From contig NZ_BQXH01000004.1 of assembly GCF_022836475.1 (NCBI RefSeq), positions 1 through 64,000 on the forward strand: a DNA stretch of 64,000 nucleotides, read 5' to 3'. Under the pieces are notes generated by a model. It was not told the origin of the DNA. It did no database searches and saw nothing but the letters and a program-made list of their open reading frames with translations. Position 1 is the first letter of the stretch, and each line of letters opens with the position of its first letter. Below are positions 20,899 to 29,660 of the stretch, one piece after another. The position numbers and the translations under genes are program-made. This DNA is from Ligilactobacillus pabuli (lineage in GTDB: Bacteria; Bacillota; Bacilli; Lactobacillales; Lactobacillaceae).

Positions 20899-22170
20899 TT
20901 AGAAAAAATATCGCTGAATATCATTCCAAGTAACTAATATCATTAATAACATCATAAAACCAAAGCCAATTAAAGTGATCAGTGTTTCCTTATTAGGATC
21001 TAATGGCTTGCCCCGCACTGCTTCAATCAAATTCAATAACAGTTTTCCACCATCTAACGCAGGAATTGGAATTAAGTTTACAATTCCCAAGTTGATCGAT
21101 AAGAAGGCCAACAAATTGATCACGCTAATTACTCCATATTGTGTAGCCTGCTGAGTAAAGGAATACATCGCTACCGGTCCGCCTAAATCATTTAAGCTAA
21201 AGCCATGGAACATGTTAACTAACGCCCCCCACACTGCCGCCATGACAGTCCAGGTTTGGGTAAAGCCATAACTAATTTTAGCTTTTAATGAATGATCGAC
21301 TTTTTGCGCAGCCTGAATTCCGATCACACCTACTTGACCTTGCTTAGCCTTTTGAACCTTAGGAGTCAGTCTCATTTTTTTGACTTGGCCATTACGCTTG
21401 ATCGTTAACTCTGTTTTTCTTCCTGGTCGTTGACTAATGGCCTGGGAAAGTTCATCCCACGAAGGAGTTTTTTGCCCAGCCACTGCCACAATTTGATCAC
21501 CTTTATGCAGACCTGCCTGTTGAGCGACAGAATCTTTTTGAACTGCTCCAACAGAATTGACTGTCGTCACCGAACCGCCTTGCAAGAATGCAATCAGCAT
21601 AAACGCTACAATGGCCAATAAAAAGTTATTAATGGGACCCGCTAAGTTCGTCAGGATTCGCCGCAACAAGGTTGCTGACTGATACTGTACCTTCCGTGGG
21701 GCAATTTGAACTTCAGTTCCATCTGCTTCAATAATCATAGCGTCAGGTTTGACCTTAAAATGGCGCAATTGATCTTCATCGCCATTTTCATAACCGCTCA
21801 AGGTCAAATCATCGATCAGATCCCAGTCAGTCACTTCTACTGGTAACCCGTTTAGTAAGCTGACTTTGTGACTAGTATTGATCTTAGTCACGACTTGATC
21901 CTCATCTAAAATTAAATTAACTGGCATTCCTTTTTGTAAGGAATCCTCATCATCTTCTAAACCAGCCATCCGGACATAGCCGCCCAGAGGTAAAATTCTA
22001 ATCGTATAAGTGGTACCATTTTTATGTGTTACAAATAGTTTTGGTCCCATTCCGATCGAAAATTCACGAACTAAGATCCCTGATTTTTTTGCAACAATAA
22101 AGTGCCCAAATTCATGGGAAGTTACAATGATACCAAAAACAATGATAAATGCGACGATCGTAATAAGCAT
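20899..22170 (-). CDS. rseP: RIP metalloprotease RseP (site-2 protease family)
   Basis: A 423-residue membrane zinc protease that cuts transmembrane segments of regulatory proteins (RasP/Eep in related species; Eep also processes sex-pheromone signal peptides). Helix 1 carries the zinc motif HEFGH at about 15-19; a PDZ domain lies at about 205-270; the third zinc ligand is in PIPALDGGKLLLNLIEA near 370. At least four membrane segments are visible. ATG at 22170. It sits between cdsA and proS, the standard place in Firmicutes. Its substrate here is unknown. Confidence 0.95.
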   Translation of the reverse strand: MLITIVAFIIVFGIIVTSHEFGHFIVAKKSGILVREFSIGMGPKLFVTHKNGTTYTIRILPLGGYVRMAGLEDDEDSLQKGMPVNLILDEDQVVTKINTSHKVSLLNGLPVEVTDWDLIDDLTLSGYENGDEDQLRHFKVKPDAMIIEADGTEVQIAPRKVQYQSATLLRRILTNLAGPINNFLLAIVAFMLIAFLQGGSVTTVNSVGAVQKDSVAQQAGLHKGDQIVAVAGQKTPSWDELSQAISQRPGRKTELTIKRNGQVKKMRLTPKVQKAKQGQVGVIGIQAAQKVDHSLKAKISYGFTQTWTVMAAVWGALVNMFHGFSLNDLGGPVAMYSFTQQATQYGVISVINLLAFLSINLGIVNLIPIPALDGGKLLLNLIEAVRGKPLDPNKETLITLIGFGFMMLLMILVTWNDIQRYFF

Positions 22171-22205
22171 CAGCTGCCATCCTTCCCATCTAAATTACTT
22201 GTGAT

Positions 22206-22997
22206 CTACAATAAACCACAAAAATGCATTAACGGTAAAACAAACAAAATTGAGTCAAATCTGTCTAAAATTCCGCCATGTCCGGGCAAAATTTTACCAG
22301 AATCTTTTACGTCAAAGAAACGCTTGTAAGCCGACTCTGCTAAGTCACCAAATTGTCCTGCAATTGAAAGAACCAGTACTAATACTAACATTAATAAGAA
22401 GTTGTAAGTAAAGTGTGTTTGCAAGAAGAAGACGTACGTTCCAACGATGATCACTGCGGCAAGAGTGCCTCCAATCGAGCCTTCCCATGTCTTATTTGGG
22501 CTGATACTAGGCGCTAACTTGTGACGTCCTAATTTACGTCCGATCATATAAGCACCGCTATCGGTAACCCACACGATGAATAGCGCGAAAAAGACCATCC
22601 AAATACTAGACATTCTAGCAGTTATCATGTAATGGAAGCCCATTCCGATATAAATTGAGCCCATCGTTAATGCTCCAGCATCATTAAAAGAAAAACGATT
22701 TCTTGAAAAGACACTGTTTAACATCATCAATAAAATTAACGCATAAGCTAAATCAAATGGAACGACTCTAGCAGGTAAGAAGCTCAGCCAAGCATCTGGT
22801 ACCAAAAAAACGGCTGTCAGTAAGTATGAAATAATGGCTTCAAATGAAACCAGCAGCTTCTTTTTCATCATTAAAAGTTCTGAAGTTCCAACCAACCCCA
22901 TTGCAACTACTAAAATATTAAATGGCGTTTTACCCACAAGAATCAGCGGAATAAAAATTACCAAAGCCACTACGGCTGTTATTACTCGTTGTTTCAT
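22206..22997 (-). CDS. cdsA: Phosphatidate cytidylyltransferase
   Basis: A 263-residue polytopic membrane enzyme that makes CDP-diacylglycerol from phosphatidic acid and CTP, the branch point to phosphatidylglycerol and cardiolipin. Seven or eight hydrophobic segments. The family signature is the C-terminal GDLAESAYKRFFDVKDSGK, then LPGHGGILDRFDSI. The ATG shares four bases (ATGA) with the stop codon of uppS, so the two are translationally coupled. Confidence 0.96.
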   Translation of the reverse strand: MKQRVITAVVALVIFIPLILVGKTPFNILVVAMGLVGTSELLMMKKKLLVSFEAIISYLLTAVFLVPDAWLSFLPARVVPFDLAYALILLMMLNSVFSRNRFSFNDAGALTMGSIYIGMGFHYMITARMSSIWMVFFALFIVWVTDSGAYMIGRKLGRHKLAPSISPNKTWEGSIGGTLAAVIIVGTYVFFLQTHFTYNFLLMLVLVLVLSIAGQFGDLAESAYKRFFDVKDSGKILPGHGGILDRFDSILFVLPLMHFCGLL

Positions 22998-23794
22998 TTA
23001 TTCTTGTTTTCTCCTTCTTTTACCTGAATGCCGCCAAAACGCCGGTCGCGTTGCTGGAAGGCTAAAATATCATCAACTAAGTTCTGTGGTTGATAATCTG
23101 GCCAATAGACATCTGTAAAGACCAATTCGCTGTATGCAATTTGCCACAATAAGAAGTTAGAAAGCCGTTGTTCACCACTAGTTCTGATCAATAAATCGGG
23201 GTCACCGTTCGGCTGTAAAGAATCGGTCATTAAATAACTGCTAAAAAGTTGTTCATCGATTTGAGCTGGATCAACCTTGCCAGTCGCCACATCCTGTGCG
23301 ATTGTTTGAACAGCTCCAACAATTTCAGTGCGTGAACCATAATTTAAAGCAAAGTTTAACACCATGCCCTGACAATCTTTAGTTTGTTCGATTGCATTAT
23401 TGACAGCTGTTTGTGTCTTTTGCGGTAATTTGCTAGTATCACCGATCACATTCACACGTACATCATGCTTGATCAATTCCGGCACAAAACGATTAAAAAA
23501 TGTCACCGGGAGATCCATTAAATAATTTACCTCTCCAGCTGGTCGTTTCCAATTTTCAGTTGAAAAAGCATAAAGCGTTAAGACCTTAACTCCCAAATCA
23601 CTGGCAGCTTTAGTGATCGTCTCAACGACTTCCATCCCCTGTTTATGGCCAGCAACTCGTGGCAAATGGCGTTTTTGCGCCCATCTTCCATTACCATCCA
23701 TAATAATGGCGATATGTTTTGGCATCAGTTCTGGTTGTAACTGGTCTGAACCAAACTGATTTTTGGTATTGTTTTTTAATTTCTTACTAAACAA
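22994..23794 (-). CDS. uppS: Undecaprenyl diphosphate synthase
   Basis: About 266 residues. It adds eight isoprene units to farnesyl diphosphate to form the C55 lipid carrier of wall synthesis. HIAIIMDGNGRWAQ (about 28-41) holds the catalytic Asp and phosphate loop; RVAGHKQGME and LLIRTSGEQRLSNFLLWQIAYSE are further signatures. TTG at 23794 (MFSKKLKNN) has AGGAGG 8 bases upstream; an in-frame extension to 23875 would run through the promoter and is rejected. Confidence 0.95.
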   Translation of the reverse strand: MFSKKLKNNTKNQFGSDQLQPELMPKHIAIIMDGNGRWAQKRHLPRVAGHKQGMEVVETITKAASDLGVKVLTLYAFSTENWKRPAGEVNYLMDLPVTFFNRFVPELIKHDVRVNVIGDTSKLPQKTQTAVNNAIEQTKDCQGMVLNFALNYGSRTEIVGAVQTIAQDVATGKVDPAQIDEQLFSSYLMTDSLQPNGDPDLLIRTSGEQRLSNFLLWQIAYSELVFTDVYWPDYQPQNLVDDILAFQQRDRRFGGIQVKEGENKNK

Positions 23795-23822
23795 AGAGTA
23801 CACCTCCTGAGTATCACCAAAT

Positions 23823-23852
23823 ATTGTATCAAAAAAAAGACAAAAAAAGCAA
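23823..23852 (-). promoter_or_regulatory. Promoter of uppS-cdsA-rseP-proS-polC
   Basis: -35 TTGCTT (23847-23852), 18-base T-rich spacer, -10 TACAAT (23823-23828), about 29 bases before the uppS start. Confidence 0.6.
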
Positions 23853-23930
23853 AAACTTCCGAGAAAATTAGACAAATACTAATTATTCCAAAAATTTCTG
23901 CCTCTCTTTTATTCAAAATTCTGTGAAAGA

Positions 23931-24494
23931 CTAGCCTTCAAGAATTTCTTTTTCTTTTTCATCAGCCAATGTATCCACGTTTTTGATGGATTCATCAGTG
24001 ACTTTTTGTGCTTGCTCTTCTAAATTGTGTAATTCATCTTCGTTAATGTCACCGTCTTTTTCAGACTTCTTTAACTGGTCCATCATGTCGCGACGAACGT
24101 TTCTGACAGCGATCTTACCTTCTTCAGCCTTAGCACGAACCTGCTTGGCTAATTCTTTCCGGCGTTCTTCTGTCAACTGTGGAATAACCAAGCGAATCGC
24201 TGTTCCATCGTTGGCTGGTGAAATTCCTAAGTCAGACATCAAAATCGCACGTTCAACTTCCTTTAAAGCTGTCTTATCATAAGGAGTGACCATTAAAACC
24301 CGTGCTTCTGGTACTGAGATCTGAGCCAACTGGTTTAATGGTGTTTCAACGCCATAATATTCAACGTTGATCCGGCTTAATAAACTAGCGTTAGCCCGGC
24401 CAGCACGAATATGACCTAATTCACGCTGTAAGGCATCTTCAGATTTAGACATTTTTTCTTGTGATGCTTTAATAATTGGGTTACTAATTTTCAT
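23931..24494 (-). CDS. frr: Ribosome recycling factor
   Basis: 187 residues, slightly over the usual 185. With EF-G it splits post-termination ribosomes. Three-helix bundle plus small domain: [30 protein letters not shown] near residues 20-49, [44 protein letters not shown] at 24494, three bases after the pyrH stop, so one transcript. Confidence 0.98.
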   Translation of the reverse strand: MKISNPIIKASQEKMSKSEDALQRELGHIRAGRANASLLSRINVEYYGVETPLNQLAQISVPEARVLMVTPYDKTALKEVERAILMSDLGISPANDGTAIRLVIPQLTEERRKELAKQVRAKAEEGKIAVRNVRRDMMDQLKKSEKDGDINEDELHNLEEQAQKVTDESIKNVDTLADEKEKEILEG

Positions 24495-24497
24495 AAG

Positions 24498-25217
24498 TTA
24501 TTTTCCCTCCACTGTAGTTCCGATATTTTCGCCTAAAACGACTTTTTTAATGTTGCCATGTTCATTCATATTGAACACAACCAAAGGAATATCATTATCC
24601 ATCGACAATGAAGAAGCAGTTGTATCCATCACATTTAAACCTTGGTTGATAATGTCTAAGTGTGTTAATGATGAATATTTCTTAGCACTTGGGTCAGATT
24701 TTGGATCTGCTGAGTAGATTCCGTCCACCCCGTTTTTAGCCATCAAAATTACGTCTGCGTTAATTTCAGATGCACGTAATGCTGCGGTAGTATCAGTTGA
24801 AAAGTATGGTGAGCCAGTTCCGCCAGCAAAGATTACCACCCGATGTTTTTCCAAGTGGCGCATTGCTTTGCGACGGATGTACGGTTCTGCGATCTGACGC
24901 ATTTCAATTGAGGTTTGAACCCGTGTTGGGACGTCTAATTGCTCCAAGTTGTCTTGCAATGCCAGAGCATTCATAATTGTGCCCAGCATCCCAATATAAT
25001 CAGCCTGCGCACGTTCCATGCCCATTTGTGCACCAGCTTCACCACGCCACATGTTTCCACCGCCAACAACAATGGCAATTTCAACTCCAAGATCATACAC
25101 GTCTTTTAGTTCTTCTGCTACTTTACGAATTTCGGGAGGATTGATCCCACGGCCTTCCTTTCCGGCCAGTGCTTCACCGCTAAGTTTAATAATGACACGT
25201 TTATACTTAATTGACAT
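24498..25217 (-). CDS. pyrH: UMP kinase
   Basis: A 239-residue amino-acid-kinase-fold enzyme making UDP from UMP, feeding RNA, DNA and wall sugar nucleotides. Signatures: IKLSGEAL near 12, [10 protein letters not shown], and [18 protein letters not shown] at 25217 follows AGGAGG at 6 bases; an in-frame ATG at 25244 is too far upstream. pyrH-frr is a two-gene unit with its own promoter. Confidence 0.97.
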   Translation of the reverse strand: MSIKYKRVIIKLSGEALAGKEGRGINPPEIRKVAEELKDVYDLGVEIAIVVGGGNMWRGEAGAQMGMERAQADYIGMLGTIMNALALQDNLEQLDVPTRVQTSIEMRQIAEPYIRRKAMRHLEKHRVVIFAGGTGSPYFSTDTTAALRASEINADVILMAKNGVDGIYSADPKSDPSAKKYSSLTHLDIINQGLNVMDTTASSLSMDNDIPLVVFNMNEHGNIKKVVLGENIGTTVEGK

Positions 25218-25266
25218 GTTGCTCCTCCTAATTTTCTCCATCATTTATGAATTCACATTTAGTAAT

Positions 25267-25296
25267 ATTTTAGCATAATTCACCATTTCATTACAA
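25267..25296 (-). promoter_or_regulatory. Promoter of pyrH-frr
   Basis: -35 TTGTAA (25291-25296), 18-base spacer, extended -10 TGCTAAAAT with the hexamer at 25267-25272. Confidence 0.6.
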
Positions 25297-25353
25297 CATC
25301 ATGTGTTAGCTTCACTCACACTCGTAGTACAAAACTTGGGTGTGAATTTGCCC

Positions 25354-25385
25354 ACAAAAAAAGTCCTTGAACCAGCAAGGACTTT
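25354..25385 (-). terminator. Terminator of rplS
   Basis: A perfect 10-bp stem AAAGTCCTTG/CAAGGACTTT with a 6-base loop, ending in a seven-base T run on the minus strand, directly after the rplS stop. Confidence 0.92.
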
Positions 25386-25392
25386 TAGATTA

Positions 25393-25749
25393 CTATTTAC
25401 GACGGCGTTCTGGAATACGAGCTGCCTTACCTTGCAATGCACGCAAGTAGTACAACTTAGCACGGCGAACACGACCGTAACGAATAACTTCAATTTTAGC
25501 GACACGTGGTGAATGAACTGGGAAAGTACGTTCTACACCAACACCACTACTGATCTTACGAACAGTGTATGTTGCTGAGATACCTTCGCCGCGGCGTTTG
25601 ATAACAACACCTTCGAACATCTGAATACGTTCACGCTTACCTTCGACGATCCGTGCATGTACACGAACTGTATCTCCGGCGCGAAATTCTGGAATATCAT
25701 CACGCAGTTGTGACTGTGTGAGTTTTTCAATTAATGGATTAACTGACAT
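25393..25749 (-). CDS. rplS: 50S ribosomal protein L19
   Basis: 118 residues. It lies at the 30S-50S interface. Family traits: [33 protein letters not shown] and [24 protein letters not shown] at 25749 (MSVNPLIEK) is chosen over an upstream in-frame GTG-like extension that would cross the leader. Single-gene unit with its own promoter, an L19-type leader and a terminator. Confidence 0.98.
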   Translation of the reverse strand: MSVNPLIEKLTQSQLRDDIPEFRAGDTVRVHARIVEGKRERIQMFEGVVIKRRGEGISATYTVRKISSGVGVERTFPVHSPRVAKIEVIRYGRVRRAKLYYLRALQGKAARIPERRRK

Positions 25750-25755
25750 CTTTTT

Positions 25756-25805
25756 TCTTCCCTTCACCGATATTCATGTCCAGTTGCAGCGGAATATCGT
25801 TAATG
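25756..25805 (-). promoter_or_regulatory. L19 ribosomal protein leader
   Basis: On the minus strand an 8-bp stem CGATATTC/GAATATCG (25792-25799 with 25768-25775) encloses CGCTGCAACTGGACAT, next to the rplS ribosome site AAGGG. Position and pattern (CCGCTGC loop, GAATATCGGTGAAGGG) fit the L19 leader described in Firmicutes, thought to let L19 control its own translation. Confidence 0.65.
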
Positions 25806-25825
25806 TGGCTTAATAGCCAATCACT

Positions 25826-25854
25826 AGTGTAGCATACCGCTGTGCTGGTGTAAA
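25826..25854 (-). promoter_or_regulatory. Promoter of rplS
   Basis: -35 TTTACA (25849-25854), 17-base spacer, -10 TACACT (25826-25831) preceded by TGC. It starts just after the trmD stop codon. Confidence 0.65.
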
Positions 25855-25868
25855 TATCTTTTTGTTGA

Positions 25869-26603
25869 TTAATCTTTCTTTTGTTTAAACTGACGTAACC
25901 AAACTTGTTCTTCTTTCGATAAAGTCTTGTCAGCTAATAGATCTGGTCGTCGTTGGCAAGTCTTTAAAAATGCCTGTCGATGACGCCACTCTGCAATTTT
26001 TTGATGATTACCTGAAAGTAACACATCTGGGACAGTTAAGCCCTGAAAGTCTGCTGGTCTTGTATATTGTGGGTACTCTAACAACCCGCTGGAAAAAGAA
26101 TCTCCTGGTGCAGAGGCACTATTACCTAAAACATCTGGCAACAATCTGACAGTAGCATCCATCATGACCATCGCACCTAATTCCCCACCAGTCAAAACAA
26201 AATCACCCACGGAAAATTCATCCGTGACTCGTTGCTTGATTCGTTCATCGTAGCCTTCATAATGACCGCAGATAAAAGTTAGTTGTGATTCCTGGGCGAG
26301 TTCTTCAGCAGCTTGTTGGTCAAACTTACGGCCAGCTGGATCAAGTAAGATGACCCGACCTAAATCACCGCGCTGTTCCTTAACATGGTCTAGTGCAGCG
26401 AAAATCGGTTGAGCCTGCAACAGCATCCCAGCCCCGCCACCATAGGGGTAATCATCAACATGATTTTGTCGGTCAGTGGTAAAATCACGAAAATTAGTGA
26501 CTTTAATATCCAGCAGTTCTTTTTCAACAGCCTTGCCGATCATTGACGACGAAACTACCCCAGTAAACATTTCTGGAAATAAACTCAAAATATCAATTTT
26601 CAT
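25869..26603 (-). CDS. trmD: tRNA (guanine(37)-N1)-methyltransferase
   Basis: A 244-residue SPOUT enzyme that methylates G37 next to the anticodon and prevents frameshifting. Signatures: [13 protein letters not shown] at the N-terminus, the trefoil-knot motifs [12 protein letters not shown] and [17 protein letters not shown], and [14 protein letters not shown] at 26603 shares ATGA with the rimM stop, so the pair is coupled. Confidence 0.97.
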   Translation of the reverse strand: MKIDILSLFPEMFTGVVSSSMIGKAVEKELLDIKVTNFRDFTTDRQNHVDDYPYGGGAGMLLQAQPIFAALDHVKEQRGDLGRVILLDPAGRKFDQQAAEELAQESQLTFICGHYEGYDERIKQRVTDEFSVGDFVLTGGELGAMVMMDATVRLLPDVLGNSASAPGDSFSSGLLEYPQYTRPADFQGLTVPDVLLSGNHQKIAEWRHRQAFLKTCQRRPDLLADKTLSKEEQVWLRQFKQKKD

Positions 26604-27115
26604 TGCTCATCTAGTCCTTCTAGCCAATCAACGATCACACGCTGCTTATCCAAATCAACTTTTTGAATTACATCTTTAATGGCTGGCAACAAGACTTCTT
26701 TACCATTTGGCCGACGAACGACCCAGACATCATTGGCACCCGTTTCCATCACTTCTGAAATTTTTCCCAGTAACTCGTCTTCTAACGAATAAACCTCTAA
26801 CCCAATGATCTGCCGATAATAGTAATCACCATCTTCTAAGGGTGTCTGCTGCTGTTCTGTGACTTGCAGCTGGCTGCCCTTATACTGTTCAGCTTCATTG
26901 ATATTAGTAATTTCTTCAAAAGTCAACAGGTCAAATTGTTTATGCTGACGGTGACTTTTAACCGTTAATTTAACCGGCTTTTGGCTACCTTGCTTAACAT
27001 ATAAAATTTCACCTGGTGCAAAACGTTCCGCTGCAAAATCAGTGGTCGCAAGCACCTTGACCTCACCACGGATCCCATGAGTATTTACAATTTCTCCCAC
27101 GTTAAAATAAGTCAT
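26600..27115 (-). CDS. rimM: 16S rRNA processing protein RimM
   Basis: 171 residues, binds S19 and assists maturation of the 30S head. N-terminal RimM domain ([25 protein letters not shown]) and C-terminal PRC barrel ([20 protein letters not shown], then [20 protein letters not shown]). ATG at 27115 has AGGAGG upstream; a longer frame to 27154 would cross a terminator hairpin. Confidence 0.95.
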   Translation of the reverse strand: MTYFNVGEIVNTHGIRGEVKVLATTDFAAERFAPGEILYVKQGSQKPVKLTVKSHRQHKQFDLLTFEEITNINEAEQYKGSQLQVTEQQQTPLEDGDYYYRQIIGLEVYSLEDELLGKISEVMETGANDVWVVRRPNGKEVLLPAIKDVIQKVDLDKQRVIVDWLEGLDEQ

Positions 27116-27127
27116 AAACACCCTCCT

Positions 27128-27174
27128 AAAAAATAAAGCCCCCGTTCTAAACATCTCTGTTCGAACAAGAGGCT
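27128..27174 (-). terminator. Terminator after khpA
   Basis: Stem AGCC..GTTC/GAAC..GGCT (27163-27174 with 27137-27147, one bulge) and a T-rich tail TTTATTTTTT. It separates rpsP-khpA from rimM-trmD, though it leaves little room for a new rimM promoter, so it is probably leaky. Confidence 0.65.
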
Positions 27175-27187
27175 CACTACTATTTGA

Positions 27188-27439
27188 TTATGATTGGTCC
27201 ACGATATTCAACCGCACTCTAGCGGAATCATTGAGGTGAACACTATAAACGATCGTTCGAATAGCTTGTGCAACCCGGCCATGTTTACCGATCACTCGAC
27301 CAACATCTCCCGGTGCGACAGAAAGATTAAAGTTCAAAAAATGTGCATCCCGTTGAGTTGCAATTGAAACAACTTCTGGGTTTGCGACAAGAGGTTTAAC
27401 AATCGAAATAATTAATTGCTTCACATCTGTTTCATTCAT
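27188..27439 (-). CDS. khpA: KH-domain RNA-binding protein KhpA
   Basis: 83 residues, one KH domain with the RNA-contacting loop GKHG in GRVIGKHGRVAQAIRTIV (about 46-63). KhpA pairs with KhpB/EloR in streptococci and lactobacilli to control cell elongation through RNA binding. It follows rpsP by 10 bases (former name ylqC). Confidence 0.93.
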   Translation of the reverse strand: MNETDVKQLIISIVKPLVANPEVVSIATQRDAHFLNFNLSVAPGDVGRVIGKHGRVAQAIRTIVYSVHLNDSARVRLNIVDQS

Positions 27440-27449
27440 TTAACTTACC

Positions 27450-27725
27450 CTATTTCTTAGCTAACTTACTTTCGTGGAACTTCTTCATGATACCTTCCTT
27501 TGAAAGGATGTTACGTACTGTATCTGAAGGTTGTGCCCCGTTACCTAACCATTCCATGACGCGGTCTTCTTTCAAGACAACTTCTTCAGGTTTAGTCAAG
27601 GGATTATATGTGCCAACCGTTTCGATTTGGCGGCCATCACGTGGTGAACGTGAATCAGCAACAACGATACGGTAGAATGGGCGCTTCTTTGAACCCATCC
27701 GCTTCATACGAATTTTAACTGCCAT
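27450..27725 (-). CDS. rpsP: 30S ribosomal protein S16
   Basis: 91 residues, an early 30S assembly protein. Signatures: [26 protein letters not shown] and [15 protein letters not shown] at 27725 with AGGAGGTG upstream. First gene of rpsP-khpA. Confidence 0.98.
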   Translation of the reverse strand: MAVKIRMKRMGSKKRPFYRIVVADSRSPRDGRQIETVGTYNPLTKPEEVVLKEDRVMEWLGNGAQPSDTVRNILSKEGIMKKFHESKLAKK

Positions 27726-27762
27726 GCTCTAACACCTCCTATATATTTTCTCAACGCTTATA

Positions 27763-27791
27763 AATATAACAGTTATTTCCTTGCCTGTAAA
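27763..27791 (-). promoter_or_regulatory. Promoter of rpsP-khpA
   Basis: -35 TTTACA (27786-27791), 17-base spacer, -10 TATATT (27763-27768). A weak inverted repeat (CAGC/GCTG, about 27834-27857) before it may end the ffh transcript. Confidence 0.65.
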
Positions 27792-27857
27792 GGGAAATTT
27801 CTTGACAGACGAATTTTTTTTACAATAAACTATTAAATTCAGCGGTAAAAGCTGGAA

Positions 27858-29291
27858 TTAGCGACGTTTCCGCAGCTTTTTCAACTTCTTCATTTTTTTC
27901 TTTTTATTCTGACGAGCCATCTTGTTCATTGACATTTTGGCCATCTTACCTTGCATCCCATTACCAAGCAAGCCTTCCATGCCAGAAAAGTTCCCGTTCG
28001 AAACTTTAGCCATCATATCACGCATTTGCTTAAACTGCTTGATCATTCGGTTAACTTCTGTGACTGGTCGACCAGAGCCAGCAGCGATCCGTCGACGACG
28101 GCTAGGCTTCAAAATATCCGGATCTTCCCGTTCTTGCGGTGTCATCGAATAAACGATGGCTTTGGTATGTTCCATATCTTTAGGATCAACCTTCACATTC
28201 TTGAGGGCTGGATTATTAGCCATCCCAGGGATCATCTTCATCAGATCTTCCATTGGCCCCATTTTTTGAACCTGTGCGAGTTGTTCCAAAAAGTCATTGA
28301 AATCAAAAGAATTGGCCTTCATCTTGTCTTGTAAGTCTTGAGCCTTTTCTTCGTCATAATCTTTTTGGGCTTTCTCGATCAGGGTCATCATGTCACCCAT
28401 ACCTAAGATCCGTGAAGCCATCCGGTCAGGATAAAAGACGTCTAAGTCGTTCATCTTTTCGCCTTGACCGACAAACTTAATTGGTTTACCAGTCACTGCA
28501 CGAATCGATAAGGCGGCCCCGCCACGAGTATCGCCATCTAGCTTAGTTAACACGATCCCGGTAATGTCGAGTTGGGAATTAAAACCGTCAGCAACTTCAG
28601 TCGCATTTTGACCAGTCATTGAATCAACCGTCAGCAAGATCTCATCAGGTGTCGCTAATTTTTGAATGTCCGCTAATTCTTGCATCAGCTTTTCATCAAT
28701 TTGTAAACGACCGGCCGTATCAATAAAGACATAGTCGTTTTTATTTTCAGCAGCTACCTTCAGACCTTCTTCAACGATCTTGACTGGTGAAACATCGGTC
28801 CCCATATCAAACACCGGCAGTCCGTTCTCGGTCCCAAGTGTTTTTAACTGGTCGATCGCAGCTGGACGATAAACATCGGCTGCAATCATTAATGGCCGTG
28901 CATGCTGTTCATTCTTTAATTTTAACGCTAACTTGCTGGCTGTCGTAGTTTTACCAGCCCCTTGCAAACCAACCATCATGATCACAGTTGGAATTTTTGG
29001 TGACTTGTTCAACGGAACAGCTTCTTGTCCCATCACTTTGACTAACTCTTCATTCACAATTTTAACGATCTGTTGCGCTGGTGTTAAACTCTCTAACACC
29101 TCAGCACCCACTGCTCGTTCCCGAATCGTTTTGACGAATTCTTTCACGACGCTAAAGTTAACGTCGGCTTCCAGCAAGGCTAAGCGGATCTCACGCATGA
29201 CCTCTTTGACGTCTGATTCGCTAATTTTACCTTTGCGGCGTAACTTACCGATTGCATTTTGTAATCTTTCAGTTAATCCTTCAAATGCCAT
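27858..29291 (-). CDS. ffh: Signal recognition particle protein Ffh
   Basis: 477 residues. GTPase that, with SRP RNA, carries nascent membrane proteins to FtsY. N domain (1-95), G domain with GLQGAGKTTTASKLA (about 106), DTAGRLQIDE, TKLDGDTRGG; then the methionine-rich M domain with the RNA-binding GSGRPVTEVNRMIKQF and the M-rich tail. The end is highly basic (KKKKMKKLKKLRKRR). Confidence 0.98.
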   Translation of the reverse strand: MAFEGLTERLQNAIGKLRRKGKISESDVKEVMREIRLALLEADVNFSVVKEFVKTIRERAVGAEVLESLTPAQQIVKIVNEELVKVMGQEAVPLNKSPKIPTVIMMVGLQGAGKTTTASKLALKLKNEQHARPLMIAADVYRPAAIDQLKTLGTENGLPVFDMGTDVSPVKIVEEGLKVAAENKNDYVFIDTAGRLQIDEKLMQELADIQKLATPDEILLTVDSMTGQNATEVADGFNSQLDITGIVLTKLDGDTRGGAALSIRAVTGKPIKFVGQGEKMNDLDVFYPDRMASRILGMGDMMTLIEKAQKDYDEEKAQDLQDKMKANSFDFNDFLEQLAQVQKMGPMEDLMKMIPGMANNPALKNVKVDPKDMEHTKAIVYSMTPQEREDPDILKPSRRRRIAAGSGRPVTEVNRMIKQFKQMRDMMAKVSNGNFSGMEGLLGNGMQGKMAKMSMNKMARQNKKKKMKKLKKLRKRR

Positions 29292-29312
29292 TTTATTTCC
29301 TCACTTCCATCA

Positions 29313-29651
29313 CTAGTCTTCTGTTTCTTCAAGATCAGTAATTAATTTTACTAAGGTTTGATCATCTTGATAATGGTCCAAAGCATACGTCATCAAGGAA
29401 TCTATTTTTTGATTTCTCTCTAAAAAATCACGGTATAAGTGGAGCTTATCTTCATAATTTTCTAAAGTTTGTTCAGTTCTCTTGATATTATCATAAACGG
29501 CTTGACGTGAAACCGCAAAATTTTCTGCAATTTCCCCCAATGAATAATCGTCCTGATAATAAAATCCAATATATTGCATTTGTTTACTGGTCAGTAAACC
29601 TTCATAAAAATCAAATAACGCATTGATGCGGTTCGTTTTTGCAAGTTCCAT
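29313..29651 (-). CDS. ylxM: YlxM, SRP-associated helix-turn-helix protein
   Basis: 112 residues of the YlxM/p13 family. A sigma-factor-like HTH is visible: [42 protein letters not shown] (about 18-60). In streptococci YlxM was shown to associate with the SRP pathway and affect its GTPases. ATG at 29651 chosen over GTG 29660, which would overlap the ribosome site. It lies between ftsY and ffh, the usual place. Confidence 0.93.
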   Translation of the reverse strand: MELAKTNRINALFDFYEGLLTSKQMQYIGFYYQDDYSLGEIAENFAVSRQAVYDNIKRTEQTLENYEDKLHLYRDFLERNQKIDSLMTYALDHYQDDQTLVKLITDLEETED

Positions 29652-29660
29652 TTTCTTCAC

